Positions 1 to 7,871 of a stretch of DNA of 64,000 nucleotides are shown one piece after another (position 1 is the first letter of the stretch; every line of letters begins with the position of its first letter). The translations under genes and the position numbers were made by a program. The notes beneath the pieces were generated by a model. The model was given only the letters and a program-made list of their open reading frames with translations. It did no database searches and was not told where the DNA came from. The stretch spans positions 1 through 64,000 of the forward strand of contig JAFDWQ010000001.1 of the NCBI GenBank assembly GCA_018268395.1, in the 5' to 3' direction. Source of the DNA: Armatimonadota bacterium (GTDB taxonomy: Bacteria > Armatimonadota > Fimbriimonadia > Fimbriimonadales > Fimbriimonadaceae).

Positions 1-1
1 C

Positions 2-262
2 CCGGTCTGCAACGGGTCGGTCGCAATCGAAATTTCCGCCATGCCGCGTTGCCAGACCGGGCCACCCGTCCTCTCGAACGTCGCCCCCGGCACAATGGTG
101 CGCGTGTTCAACTTCACGGGCAACACGGCGAGCTGGACTGTAGGCGTCAACATACTGGCGATCGCAAACAACAAAATGGCGGAATTCGTGTTCTACGACG
201 ATGGCGGCACTGGCCGTTGGTTGATCACTCAGAGCAACGTTGACGCGAAAAGGTGGCCGTAA
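2..262 (+). CDS. C-terminal fragment of an unrecognised protein (5' end outside window)
   Basis: The frame is open from the left edge to a TAA at 260-262, giving about 86 residues of a longer protein. An internal ATG at 41 exists, but coding-like sequence continues upstream of it, so the gene most likely starts outside the window. The segment is rich in small polar and beta-branched residues (for example FNFTGNTASWTVG and VFYDDGGTGRW), which suggests a beta-rich, surface or tail-fibre-like C-terminus. I do not recognise the family. It converges with the next gene, with only 14 bases between the stops. Confidence 0.5.
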   Translation, partial: PVCNGSVAIEISAMPRCQTGPPVLSNVAPGTMVRVFNFTGNTASWTVGVNILAIANNKMAEFVFYDDGGTGRWLITQSNVDAKRWP

Positions 263-276
263 CGGCTTTCCATTTG

Positions 277-897
277 TCATCGAGCCGGGGGAACTGCCCT
301 CGGCTCGATATTAACGTAAAACCGGGTGACGCAATAGGTCGTTGGGTTCGGAAAAGCGTCGAAGTCCTGCCTGAACGTGATTGCGGTGACTCGCGTCCAA
401 TCGACGACGCCCTGAAAGTCAGAACGCTTAAAGAGGATACCCCGAGGCTGACCTTGCCAATACGCGTTGCCCGCACTCTGGCCGAACTTGTCCCGAACCG
501 TAATTGCAAACACGTCCGCGGTTCGCCCAGCGGAAACAGTAAAGTAGTCGACCCAGAAGCAGGCCACGTTCGACAAGTTGACGGGAGGAGAAACAAGACT
601 GCAGTTCACTTGCAGATAGTAAGTCCAAGTCATCTCGGCCGTTGTAGTGACCATTTGTTTGCGATTGCCGATTGAGAGCGTCAACGTACCGCCGTTCGTG
701 AAACTCCCGACTTGCACCTGGGCTGCGCGTCGGGGGAAGAGGCATTGGGACCTTGGAAGATCGAACCACTCGTTGCCCCCAGACTGGTTTTTCGTAAACG
801 ACTCTTGGTAGAGCGGCGTGTCGAAGCGGTCAATGTCGACGAACTTATAGTGCTGATCCTGACCGAGGCAGAGGGCGGCCGTGAGGGCAACGGTCAT
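277..897 (-). CDS. Secreted protein of unknown function
   Basis: A 206-residue protein starting at an ATG read from 897 downwards. The N-terminus is a short hydrophobic signal peptide (MTVALTAALCLG followed by QDQ), so export is likely. The rest is rich in Ser, Thr, Phe and aromatic residues with an alternating beta-strand pattern and has no catalytic motif I recognise. The start has no strong Shine-Dalgarno, although a TAGAAT-like -10 lies close upstream. The gene is isolated: the stop faces the preceding gene and the 5' side opens onto the repeat-rich RAYT region. Confidence 0.6.
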   Translation of the reverse strand: MTVALTAALCLGQDQHYKFVDIDRFDTPLYQESFTKNQSGGNEWFDLPRSQCLFPRRAAQVQVGSFTNGGTLTLSIGNRKQMVTTTAEMTWTYYLQVNCSLVSPPVNLSNVACFWVDYFTVSAGRTADVFAITVRDKFGQSAGNAYWQGQPRGILFKRSDFQGVVDWTRVTAITFRQDFDAFPNPTTYCVTRFYVNIEPRAVPPAR

Positions 898-1055
898 AGT
901 GTCTTCATTCTATCGCAGCTTTTCCAGAATCGCGGATGCTAGCGTCCGTCGGAGGGTTTCCTGGCCATGGCATAAAGTGCGAGTGGCCGGGGTGATGTCG
1001 CGTGCCCTCCGGACGGGCGGCCCGGTCTGGCAACGGCGTCCACGCTTCATTTGGC

Positions 1056-1115
1056 TGCCTCCAGACTCCGAAAGCCTCTTGCTCCCGACAACGGACGGAC
1101 TTAGTCTGGAGGCTT
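1056..1115 (+). repeat. REP-1 palindromic element, upstream copy 1
   Basis: A 60-bp unit opening with TGCCTCCAGACT and closing with AGTCTGGAGGCTT, so its 11-base ends are inverted complements around a variable core. The same unit recurs at 1291-1350 and, inverted, at 1931-1990 and 2041-2100. The four copies bracket the transposase gene. Confidence 0.85.
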
Positions 1116-1124
1116 GACGGACGA

Positions 1125-1186
1125 CGGGTGGCAGGGGTGAAACGGGATGTCCGTGCCCGTTTGCACCCCTGTCTGAAGGACCACGG
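1125..1186 (+). repeat. REP-2 hairpin element, copy A
   Basis: An approximately 62-bp imperfect palindrome. The inner stem pairs GGGTGAAACGGG with CCCGTTTGCACCC across a short GATGT-containing loop. An outer GGTGG pairs with CCAC near the 3' end. Related units lie at 2118-2176 (inverted), 28416-28470 and 29234-29295. Confidence 0.75.
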
Positions 1187-1290
1187 CCCGCAAGGTAACG
1201 TCCCCCCGGTGCGCAGGCGGACGTTCAACGATCCCGGACACGCCCACGAGCTCACGTTCTCGACCTACAGGAGGGCCAGGCTCTTTTGGA

Positions 1291-1350
1291 TGCCTCCAGA
1301 CTTCGAAGGCCTCCCGCTCCCGACAACGGACCCACTTAGTCTGGAGGCTT
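1291..1350 (+). repeat. REP-1 palindromic element, upstream copy 2
   Basis: Second 60-bp upstream copy, with the same 11-base terminal inverted repeats (GCCTCCAGACT / AGTCTGGAGGC). Its core is close to that of the copy at 1056; both contain CTCCCGACAACGGAC. It ends 34 bases before the transposase start. Confidence 0.85.
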
Positions 1351-1384
1351 GACGGACCGATCATGACGGTAACCTCCGCCCTTC

Positions 1385-1945
1385 TTGGCCAGGTATCGGC
1401 ACTATCAGAACCGGGGTGGCCCGGGCGACGACGTTTTCGTCACGACGACGTGCCTGGACTTCGCGCTGCTGTTCGCCCGGCCGGAGATGCGCTCTGCGGT
1501 CGGGGCTTCGCTGCTCGGCGACCTCGACCACTATGGTGCGGTCCTGCACGCCTACGTCGTCATGCCGCACCACGTCCATCTTGTCGTGCGGGCGCCTTCC
1601 GATATGGGGCCACCCGCCCTGATGCAGCGGCTCAAGAAGAACGCCGCCGACCGGCTGCTCCCCTTGCTAGAGCCCGATGAAGCCGCCCAACTGTCGCAGC
1701 AGGAAGGTCTGGACGGACGTCGGTTCTGGAAGCGGTCGTTCCGTTCGCTGGTGCTCGAGAGAGACCGCACCTTCTGGCAGAAAGTGGGCTACGTCCACCA
1801 GAACCCGGTCCGTGCCGGCCTGGCCGTACGGGCCGAGGACTACCCATGGTCGAGCGCCCGAGCGATGAAGTCCGGAAGGTGGTCGTGGGAGGAAGGCTGC
1901 CTGCAGGCGTGCTTGGAGTCGGTGCGGACGAAGCCTCCAGACTAG
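1385..1945 (+). CDS. REP-associated tyrosine transposase (RAYT, Y1/HUH superfamily)
   Basis: A 186-residue single-strand DNA transposase of the REP-associated Y1 family. These proteins nick and join REP hairpins and are usually single-copy domesticated relatives of IS200 transposases. Visible signatures are the metal-binding HUH motif in MPHHVHLVV (His63 and His65) and the segment YVHQNPVRAGL around Tyr136, the likely nucleophile, followed by DYPWSSA. The start is TTG (LARYRHYQN); no ATG fits and no strong Shine-Dalgarno is seen. Two REP-1 copies lie on each side in inverted orientation, as expected for a RAYT and its cognate repeats. The TAG stop at 1943-1945 lies inside the first downstream REP-1 copy, so the last residues (VRTKPPD) are encoded by the repeat and its conserved flank. 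Confidence 0.9.
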   Translation: MARYRHYQNRGGPGDDVFVTTTCLDFALLFARPEMRSAVGASLLGDLDHYGAVLHAYVVMPHHVHLVVRAPSDMGPPALMQRLKKNAADRLLPLLEPDEAAQLSQQEGLDGRRFWKRSFRSLVLERDRTFWQKVGYVHQNPVRAGLAVRAEDYPWSSARAMKSGRWSWEEGCLQACLESVRTKPPD

Positions 1946-1990
1946 TTTCGGCGGCGCGCGGTGTGAGGTGGTGTCCGGAGTCTGGAGGCA
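1931..1990 (-). repeat. REP-1 palindromic element, downstream copy 1 (inverted)
   Basis: A 60-bp unit that, read on the minus strand, opens TGCCTCCAGACTCCG and closes TAGTCTGGAGGCTT, matching the upstream copies at both ends. Its core differs from theirs. It supplies the stop codon of the transposase. Confidence 0.85.
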
Positions 1991-2040
1991 GCAACGTCAG
2001 ACCGGCCCTTGAAGCCGCGTGTTGTGAGCCGGTGCGGACG

Positions 2041-2100
2041 AAGCCTCCAGACTAGGCCCGGCGGCGTGCGGTCTGAGGTGGTGTCCGGAGTCTGGAGGCA
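2041..2100 (-). repeat. REP-1 palindromic element, downstream copy 2 (inverted)
   Basis: Near copy of 1931-1990 displaced by exactly 110 bases. The ten bases in front of each copy (GGTGCGGACG at 1921 and 2031) are also conserved, so the duplicated unit is longer than the palindrome itself. Confidence 0.85.
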
Positions 2101-2117
2101 GCAACCTCGCCAGAAGA

Positions 2118-2176
2118 CGTTCCTTCGGGACCGGGGTGCAACGGGCACGGATTATCCCGTTCACCACGGCCACCCG
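2118..2176 (-). repeat. REP-2 hairpin element, copy B (inverted)
   Basis: Read on the minus strand this starts CGGGTGGCC and contains GTGAACGGGAT and CCGTGCCCGTTGCACCCC, matching copy A at 1125 closely. A and B therefore form an inverted pair outside most or all of the REP-1 copies and around the transposase. Confidence 0.75.
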
Positions 2177-2425
2177 TTGGTCGCGCCCACAAGCGTGCCA
2201 CCCATCGGGAGGCTCACCCTAGGGTGGGGCCACCCCCCGCCGCAAGAGAGAAGCCGGGAGCCAGAGGTGCCGGGCGGTTTCGTGCTCAATACCCGCCGGC
2301 CTCAAAAGATTTTGCTAAAAAGTGTGGGGGTCGGACGAAGAGATGTGGAACAGGGTTCCTAAGGCTCGGCGCAGGCAAGGTCGTCTCACGATCGTTGGCC
2401 GGCGAGGGGCTGGAGGAAACGAACC
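2177..2425. other. Non-coding stretch between the repeat block and the next gene
   Basis: No gene is visible here. It contains CACCCTAGGGTGGGGCCACCC near 2216-2236, whose reverse complement resembles GGTGGCCCCCCGATAGGGTGG at 29219-29240, so a further short repeat appears shared with the toxin-antitoxin region. An AT-richer patch at about 2307-2325 could hold a promoter for the gene at 2426. A good Shine-Dalgarno (GGAGG) lies at 2412-2416. Confidence 0.4.
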
Positions 2426-3133
2426 ATGGCAAACATCGCCTATTCCGCACTCGTCAACGCCGTCCGCGGCAAGATCGGCACCGTCGTGTTCATGAACGCG
2501 AAAAGCGGCCCGACCGCCCGTGTCAAGGCCGGGGTCCGCAACCCCAAATCCTTGGCGCAGAGGGCGGTCCGAGGCTACTTGAGCAAGGCCGCCAAAACGT
2601 TCGAAGGCCTGACGTCTGCCCAGGCCGACGCCTGGAACGCCTACGGTGCCGGCCAAGTCCGCCACAACCCTGTGACAGGCGAAACCTATCCGCTCAGTGG
2701 CATCAGCGCCTACGTCGAGCTGGCGGTCAAGTTCCTGCAGCTCACTCCGACGGGCACGCTTCCGGTGACGCCTCCCGCCACAGACTTCACGGGAGACACG
2801 ATCACGCTGACGGCGACGGCAGGGACGGGCCAGATCACGCTGACCGCCAGCGGGGCCAGTCAGCTCGGGGTCACGTGTGAAGTCCTCCTACAGAAGCTAC
2901 CGGGCCGCAACCGGAAGCCGAACCCCGACGGCTACGTCCACGCCGCGTTCAAGCTCTTCGCTTCCGGCTCGCTGGACCTCGTCGTCCCGGTGCCTCCGGG
3001 CTTCTATGCCGCCGCCTACCGGTTCGTGAAGAACACGACGGGCCAAGCGACCGACCTTGTCGCCTTGCCGGTCCAGACCGTCACGCTGATGGTCGAAGGC
3101 GGCGGAAACGTCGCGAAGAAGAAAGCGGCCTGA
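2426..3133 (+). CDS. Conserved hypothetical protein, DUF6266-like N-terminus
   Basis: A 235-residue cytoplasmic-looking protein with a good Shine-Dalgarno (GGAGG) nine bases before the ATG. The N-terminal third (GKIGTVVFMNAKSGPTAR, then RNPKSLAQRAVRG) follows the pattern I remember for DUF6266-type proteins, where a GK.G...V...W-like beta segment is followed by a NP...AQ helix. The middle and C-terminus are Thr-rich beta sequence, and the last residues are lysine-rich (KKKAA). No signal peptide or transmembrane segment is present. Function is unknown; the family assignment is tentative and rests on motif recollection only. Confidence 0.65.
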   Translation: MANIAYSALVNAVRGKIGTVVFMNAKSGPTARVKAGVRNPKSLAQRAVRGYLSKAAKTFEGLTSAQADAWNAYGAGQVRHNPVTGETYPLSGISAYVELAVKFLQLTPTGTLPVTPPATDFTGDTITLTATAGTGQITLTASGASQLGVTCEVLLQKLPGRNRKPNPDGYVHAAFKLFASGSLDLVVPVPPGFYAAAYRFVKNTTGQATDLVALPVQTVTLMVEGGGNVAKKKAA

Positions 3134-3141
3134 CGACGGAC

Positions 3142-3266
3142 GGGGAGCGAGGACTCACGACAGCGGGCCCGACCGCCCGTCCACGCTCCCCATCGATCCT
3201 TGCCTGCCCGACCCTCGGGTCAACCGGAAGGTTGACAGGCCACGGGCCTCCACCGAAGGGGAGGCC
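3142..3266. terminator. Cluster of hairpins between convergent genes
   Basis: Three stem-loops lie between two converging stops: GGGGAGCG/CGCTCCCC (3142-3149 with 3184-3191), a perfect GTCAACC-GGAA-GGTTGAC stem with a GNRA-type loop (3219-3236), and GGCCTC/GAGGCC (3245-3266). None has a T-tract. A bidirectional termination or mRNA-stabilising role is plausible but not shown. Confidence 0.35.
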
Positions 3267-3297
3267 AGGGTGGGCCGGAGCGCGTGGTGCCGGCCCC

Positions 3298-3789
3298 TCA
3301 GCTTGCCGGAAAGCGAGGATCTTGGCGGTACAGCCAGATCTGGCCCGTGTGGTACGCCGGGTGTTGCACCACGCGCCAGAGTCCGGCCACGCCCGGCACG
3401 ACAGGCCCGAGCGGAGTCTCCACCGGACGCTCCAGCACCTCCGCGGTCGGGGCGTCCACGATCGGCCGGAAGCGGTCGCCACTGAACTCGAGGGCCGTTT
3501 TGAGGCGGTCGGGCGTCATGTCGGCGTCTTCGAACGGGAACGGGTCGTCGGTGATGAACTTGGCCCGCACGCAATCCTCGATGCGCTCGGAGTAAGGCGT
3601 GAGGACGGGCGGCTGGGGGCCGAGACGGTCGGAGAACCAGACCTCCGAACCGGCCATGTGGTACGTCATCTCGCCGATGTTGCAGGCGCCGGGATGCGGG
3701 CGCCAGACGAGCTGCGCCGGGGTCAGCCCCTCGAGCGCTTGAGCCAGGCGCTCGCGGGTGAACCGCCACACTTCGCCATAGGGAGACAT
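3298..3789 (-). CDS. DinB/YfiT-superfamily protein
   Basis: A 163-residue four-helix-bundle protein of the DinB superfamily, whose members bind a metal through three histidines and include thiol-dependent transferases. The sequence shows the usual layout: a first helix with RFTRERLAQALEGLT, LVWRPHPGACNIGEMTYHMAGSE (first metal His in TYHMAG), and a last helix with QHPAYHTGQIW carrying the remaining histidines. Length fits the family. The substrate cannot be told from sequence. It sits on the minus strand 28 bases downstream of the M15 peptidase gene and could be co-transcribed with it. Confidence 0.8.
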   Translation of the reverse strand: MSPYGEVWRFTRERLAQALEGLTPAQLVWRPHPGACNIGEMTYHMAGSEVWFSDRLGPQPPVLTPYSERIEDCVRAKFITDDPFPFEDADMTPDRLKTALEFSGDRFRPIVDAPTAEVLERPVETPLGPVVPGVAGLWRVVQHPAYHTGQIWLYRQDPRFPAS

Positions 3790-3817
3790 GACGAAAGTGT
3801 AGCGGATGAGGCGGTGG

Positions 3818-4648
3818 TCAAGGCTTCTTCGCCGGCAACCGCCGGAACTCGAGGGTCATGGACTTGCCGTCGAACGCGTACTGGAAGCCGAGGAACGCGT
3901 TGACGTCGGCGAACTTGACGAACGGTCGGCCGCCGACCACCGCGACAGGCATGACCGCCTGCTCTCCGCTCAGTTCGAGCTTGGCGGTCTTGTCGCCGAC
4001 CGAGACGACCTGCCCGCCGAAATAGTCGGTGAAGTCTTCGACGGACACCCAGACGCGCGAACTGCGGTGGAAAGCCTCGACCGAGAAGTGACGGCCCTCG
4101 AAGACGATCTTCACCGGCCGGTCAGGCGAGGAAACGGGGTCGGGCGGTCGGGGTGCGGAGCCGTCCAAGGGCGGCACGAGCGCACCGATGGCGCGGCGCG
4201 CGGCAGGCGCCTTGATGTCTCCGCCGTTCTGCCGGACGGTGTCGAGCAGTTGCGCGACCGTCCTACCGACCGGGATCTGAAAGTGCGGTTCGTCGACCGG
4301 GTTCTTCCAGTCCCCGCCCCACTCCAAGCCCGACTCCTTCCCTATCTTGCCGACCTTTTTATAGAGCGGGGACTCCTCGAGATAGTCGCCGTTCTTGAAG
4401 AGCCCGACGTCCCAGGCGATCCCATAGTTGTGGTTGCTCTGTCCCCCTCGGGCGTTGGTCACCTTCTGGCCCGGCTTGGTGCGGCCCTGGGCGTACAGTT
4501 CGTCCTGCTCGGCGAACGTGCGCGTCCCGCTGACGATGCGGACGTCATAGCCGGCGTCGAGCACGGCCTGGAGGAACCTCCGCGCGTGGGCTTCGGCTTC
4601 AGGGAGAAGGGTTTTCAGGTGTTTTTCGCTTTGCTTGTCGAACGGCAT
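3818..4648 (-). CDS. M15-family peptidase (D,D-carboxypeptidase / L-Ala-D-Glu endopeptidase type)
   Basis: A 276-residue protein whose first 150 residues match the M15 zinc peptidase fold that cuts peptidoglycan stem peptides. Visible are VRIVSGTRTFAEQDELY, then SNHNYGIAWDVG supplying the first zinc His and Asp, and DEPHFQIP supplying the last His. The second half (from about residue 165) carries two repeats resembling the copper-amine-oxidase N-terminal-like domain (VWVSVEDFTDYFGG, PFVKFADVNAFLG), which may bind the wall. I chose the ATG at 4648 because GAGG lies just upstream and the family begins near here. There is no signal peptide with this start, so export would need holin-like help or lysis; a longer in-frame extension exists but looks non-coding. 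Confidence 0.8.
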   Translation of the reverse strand: MPFDKQSEKHLKTLLPEAEAHARRFLQAVLDAGYDVRIVSGTRTFAEQDELYAQGRTKPGQKVTNARGGQSNHNYGIAWDVGLFKNGDYLEESPLYKKVGKIGKESGLEWGGDWKNPVDEPHFQIPVGRTVAQLLDTVRQNGGDIKAPAARRAIGALVPPLDGSAPRPPDPVSSPDRPVKIVFEGRHFSVEAFHRSSRVWVSVEDFTDYFGGQVVSVGDKTAKLELSGEQAVMPVAVVGGRPFVKFADVNAFLGFQYAFDGKSMTLEFRRLPAKKP

Positions 4649-4808
4649 CGTGACGGCCCTCGCGTCCGCTGTCTTCAGCGGATTGTGCACTTCTGAACGG
4701 GCCGAGGGCGCCCGAGTCAACCGAGACGTCCGAAAACTTCGACAAGGGCGTACGCTCGACGAGGGTGACGTCGGTCTCCGCGGGGCTAAACTCGCGGCGA
4801 GGCCGACC

Positions 4809-6467
4809 ATGTCCGTTCTGCGTACGATCCTCTGCACCTGCGCCGCGTCGATGGCGCTCTTCGCTTCCGCCCAAGGGTCGCTGCTCGATCGCCTGGCCCA
4901 GCCGCAGGACGGTCGGAGCATGCGGGAGAGCAGCAGTTTCCGCATGGGCAAGGACGGGAAGTACGATCCGAAGTCGCCCTTCACGAAGGACTTGGACGAG
5001 CACAGCAACCGGGACAACTTCCGGGTGCCGCCCGGCCAGACCCACGTTCTGATGGACGCGAAAGGACCGGGCGTCATCACGCACATCTGGTTGACGTTCC
5101 TGGGCCCGGAAGTGCAGGACTGGGCGCCGAAAGGGAGCGCGACCCACCAAGAGATGCTCCTGAGGATCTATTGGGACGGCGACTCGAAGCCGGGCGTGGA
5201 GGCGCCCGTGGGCGATTTCTTCGCGAACTGCTTCGGCAAACGCTCGCCCGTCGTCAGCATCCCGGTCATGGTCGAGGACGGGGACAGTTACAACTGCTTC
5301 TGGAACATGCCGTTCCGCAAGTCGGCCCGGATCGAGATCGTGAACCAAGGGTCGCAGAACATCAACCTGCTCTATTACAACGTCGACTGGATCAAGAAGG
5401 ACAGCCTGCCGAAGGACACGCCCTACTTCTATGCCCAGTACAGGCAGGAGTATCCGGTCGAGAACGGCAAGGACTACACGATCCTCGAAACGGAGGGCAA
5501 GGGGCACTACGTCGGGACGGTGCTGGCCGTCCGGTCGCGGAGCCCCTCATGGTTCGGTGAGGGCGACGAACGGATCTTCATCGACGGGGAGAAAGAGCCT
5601 TCGATCCAGGGGACGGGCACCGAGGACTATTTCTTGAGCGCCTGGGGCCTGCAGACGACGAGCACGCCCTATTCGGGGACGCCGTATTTCGACCAATGGG
5701 GGATCGTGGGCGGGCACACGAGCGCCTATCGCTGGCACCTGAACGACCCGGTCGTCTTCCAGAAAGGCATCAAGGTGGCGATCGAGCACTTCGGATGGAT
5801 CTCGCCTGACGAAAACCCGAAGTACGTCGCGAACAGTTGGAACGAGCGCGAGGACGACTTCTCGTCTGTGGCGTTCTGGTACCAGACGGGGAAGCCGACC
5901 TTTACGGCGCGAGCGCCGGCTGAAAGGAAGCTACCGGACATCGAACGGGTGACGGCTTTCGCCCGGGACGGCGAAAAGCACGGCGCGGGCTCGGTACAAC
6001 TCCAGCAGCTCGACCTCTATGACGGAAAGCAGGTGCTGTATTCTCCCGTCGTCAAGCCATCGGGCGACAAACCGTCTCCTGACGAAACGTGGATCGAGAT
6101 CCCGTTCGACATTAAGAAGAAGGAACCATTGCGGCTCCTCTTGAACATGACGACGAGCTACGACTTCGGCATCTACGAGGCCACCTTGACGACCGAAGGG
6201 CTCTCGCCGCTGGGCGGATACAAGCTCGGCGGCCCTCTGGACCTCTACTCGGACAAGGTGAAGAACCGCGAATTCCACCTTCTCGACTTCTGGCCCGATC
6301 CTGGCCGTTATTGGCTCCGGCTCCGGTGCGTCGGAAAGAACGCGGCGTCCCAGGGGTACTTGCTCGGCATCGAGTCCGTGCGCCTGCGCGAGCGGCGGCC
6401 CCGGGTGGAGAAGATGGGTTGGGACCGGGACAAGGACTGGCGCAAGGAACTCAAGCTATACGGCTAA
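4809..6467 (+). CDS. Secreted GH172-family (DUF2961) glycoside hydrolase
   Basis: A 552-residue exported enzyme. The ATG at 4809 starts a clear signal peptide (ILCTCAASMALFASAQG). The mature part shows the DUF2961/GH172 hallmarks: GPGVITHIWLTF early, FFANCFGK, NMPFRKSARIEI, and the motif GTGTEDYF, whose Glu272 is the expected catalytic region. A C-terminal beta domain follows. Characterised GH172 enzymes act on difructose anhydrides and on D-arabinan or fructofuranoside linkages; the substrate here is not predictable. The divergent neighbour is the M15 peptidase, and the small gene at 6528 follows on the same strand. Length is normal for a family member plus an extra beta domain. Confidence 0.85.
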   Translation: MSVLRTILCTCAASMALFASAQGSLLDRLAQPQDGRSMRESSSFRMGKDGKYDPKSPFTKDLDEHSNRDNFRVPPGQTHVLMDAKGPGVITHIWLTFLGPEVQDWAPKGSATHQEMLLRIYWDGDSKPGVEAPVGDFFANCFGKRSPVVSIPVMVEDGDSYNCFWNMPFRKSARIEIVNQGSQNINLLYYNVDWIKKDSLPKDTPYFYAQYRQEYPVENGKDYTILETEGKGHYVGTVLAVRSRSPSWFGEGDERIFIDGEKEPSIQGTGTEDYFLSAWGLQTTSTPYSGTPYFDQWGIVGGHTSAYRWHLNDPVVFQKGIKVAIEHFGWISPDENPKYVANSWNEREDDFSSVAFWYQTGKPTFTARAPAERKLPDIERVTAFARDGEKHGAGSVQLQQLDLYDGKQVLYSPVVKPSGDKPSPDETWIEIPFDIKKKEPLRLLLNMTTSYDFGIYEATLTTEGLSPLGGYKLGGPLDLYSDKVKNREFHLLDFWPDPGRYWLRLRCVGKNAASQGYLLGIESVRLRERRPRVEKMGWDRDKDWRKELKLYG

Positions 6468-6527
6468 TGCCGCAGCGACGGGAACGGGAGTCGCGATGGC
6501 GGCGTCTGGGAGACTCAGGCGCCGGCC

Positions 6528-6773
6528 ATGGACATTACTCCTCCCAAAACATACGTGGCCCTCGTCGACGAGTACATCGCCAAGGGCGAGCGGCTCATGA
6601 CGGCGGCATCGCCCGAAGAAGGCCGTGCGCTCGAAGAGGAGATGCAGGTGCTCTTCGACGCGATCCAGGCTTTCGAAGACGTACCGGGATTCCCGAGCGG
6701 ACAAGACCAGACGGCACGTCTGCGTTTCTTGGACTGGGAAGACAAGCACGGCGTGCCCGATGACGGGCCATAA
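6528..6773 (+). CDS. Small acidic hypothetical protein
   Basis: An 81-residue, acidic, mostly helical protein (for example RALEEEMQVLFDAIQAFEDV) with no signal peptide or transmembrane segment. It lies 60 bases after the GH172 gene and 28 bases before the aminopeptidase gene on the same strand, so it is probably part of that transcript. The ribosome-binding site is weak. I do not recognise the family. Codon usage looks normal for the region. Confidence 0.55.
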   Translation: MDITPPKTYVALVDEYIAKGERLMTAASPEEGRALEEEMQVLFDAIQAFEDVPGFPSGQDQTARLRFLDWEDKHGVPDDGP

Positions 6774-6801
6774 GCTTCTGCCCATGGAATAATCGGGGCC
6801 C

Positions 6802-7839
6802 ATGCCTCTGCCCGGACCGCTCGAACTCCTGCAGGAACTCGTGTCCTTACCCGGGCCGCCGGGGCAAGAAGACGCCGTTCGCGAGGCCGTCGGGCGGCAC
6901 GTCGCAGCTCTCGGCTTGAAGGCCGAGACCGATCCGAAGGGCAACCTCTTGGTGAAGGTCGGGCACGGCGATCCGAAAGTGGTCGTGACCGCCCACATGG
7001 ACGAAATCGCCATGTTCGTCAGGGGCATCGGCCACGACGGGTCGTTGCTTGTCGGTGCGATGGGCGGGCTCCATCCGTGGAAACTGGGCGAAGGCCCGGT
7101 CCAGGTCTTGGCCGACGCAGGGCCGATCGACGGGGTCCTCGGATTCGGATCCGTCCATACGGAAGCGCCGGGATCGGTCGTACGGTCGGCCGACGACGAC
7201 GGTCTGGACTGGGACATGGCTTCGGTCTTGACGGGCCTCGACCCGGACACGCTCATGGACGCGGGGGTCCGACCGGGAACGAGGGTCGTCGTCCATCCCT
7301 CCCGGCGCGGACTGACGAAACTTGGCGAGTTGGTCGCGGGATACTTTCTCGACGACCGCGCCGACCTGGTCGCGTGGTTGCTCGCCCTTGAGGAGTCGAA
7401 AGACGGGGCTGCTTGCGCCTTGTTCGTCGCGACGGCCTCCGAAGAGGTCGGCGGCGAAGGCGCCCTTTACGTCCTCCACCGCACCCAGCCCGACGTCTGC
7501 ATCGCCTTGGAACTGGGACCGGTCGTCGACGACGCGCCTGTGGAGTTGAACGACCAACCCACCGTTTGGTCGAACGACAGTTACGCCGCGATGTCCCCGG
7601 CGGACGCGCGCCTTCTAGACGACGTCGCCTCGGGACTTGGACTCGACCTCCAGTTCCAAGCCCTGTCTCGGGGCGGAAGCGACGCTTCGTGCGCTGCGAG
7701 CCACGGCCTCTGCGCGCGCCCGGTCACCCTAGGCATCCCGATGGCCAACAGCCACGGTTACGAAGTCGTCCATCCCCGGGCGATGGTGAACCTGGCCCGT
7801 CTGACGTCGGCGCTCGTCACCCGGCTTTCTTCACCCTGA
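6802..7839 (+). CDS. M42-family metallo-aminopeptidase (glutamyl aminopeptidase type)
   Basis: A 345-residue dinuclear metallopeptidase of family M42, cytoplasmic enzymes that trim short peptides and often form tetrahedral assemblies. The metal and catalytic signatures are all present: VTAHMDE (His65, Asp67), LDDRAD with the bridging Asp, ATASEEVGGEG with the general-base and metal Glu, LELG further on, and SHGYEVVH with the last His. Length is typical. It is the third gene of a likely plus-strand run and is followed 32 bases later by the alcohol dehydrogenase. Some family members were first annotated as cellulases (FrvX or endoglucanase M), a label that should not be used here. Confidence 0.88.
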   Translation: MPLPGPLELLQELVSLPGPPGQEDAVREAVGRHVAALGLKAETDPKGNLLVKVGHGDPKVVVTAHMDEIAMFVRGIGHDGSLLVGAMGGLHPWKLGEGPVQVLADAGPIDGVLGFGSVHTEAPGSVVRSADDDGLDWDMASVLTGLDPDTLMDAGVRPGTRVVVHPSRRGLTKLGELVAGYFLDDRADLVAWLLALEESKDGAACALFVATASEEVGGEGALYVLHRTQPDVCIALELGPVVDDAPVELNDQPTVWSNDSYAAMSPADARLLDDVASGLGLDLQFQALSRGGSDASCAASHGLCARPVTLGIPMANSHGYEVVHPRAMVNLARLTSALVTRLSSP

Positions 7840-7871
7840 AGTCCGTTCCAGGCCGGTGCTAAGATGCGGTC

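Noticed and set aside
960-1010. A further REP-2 copy
   Set aside because: GTGGCCGGGGTGATGTCGCG matches only the left arm of the family; no right arm pairs with it.
4649-5086. N-terminal extension of the M15 peptidase
   Set aside because: In-frame sequence is open but Arg/Pro-rich without family similarity, and it would overlap the GH172 gene on the other strand.
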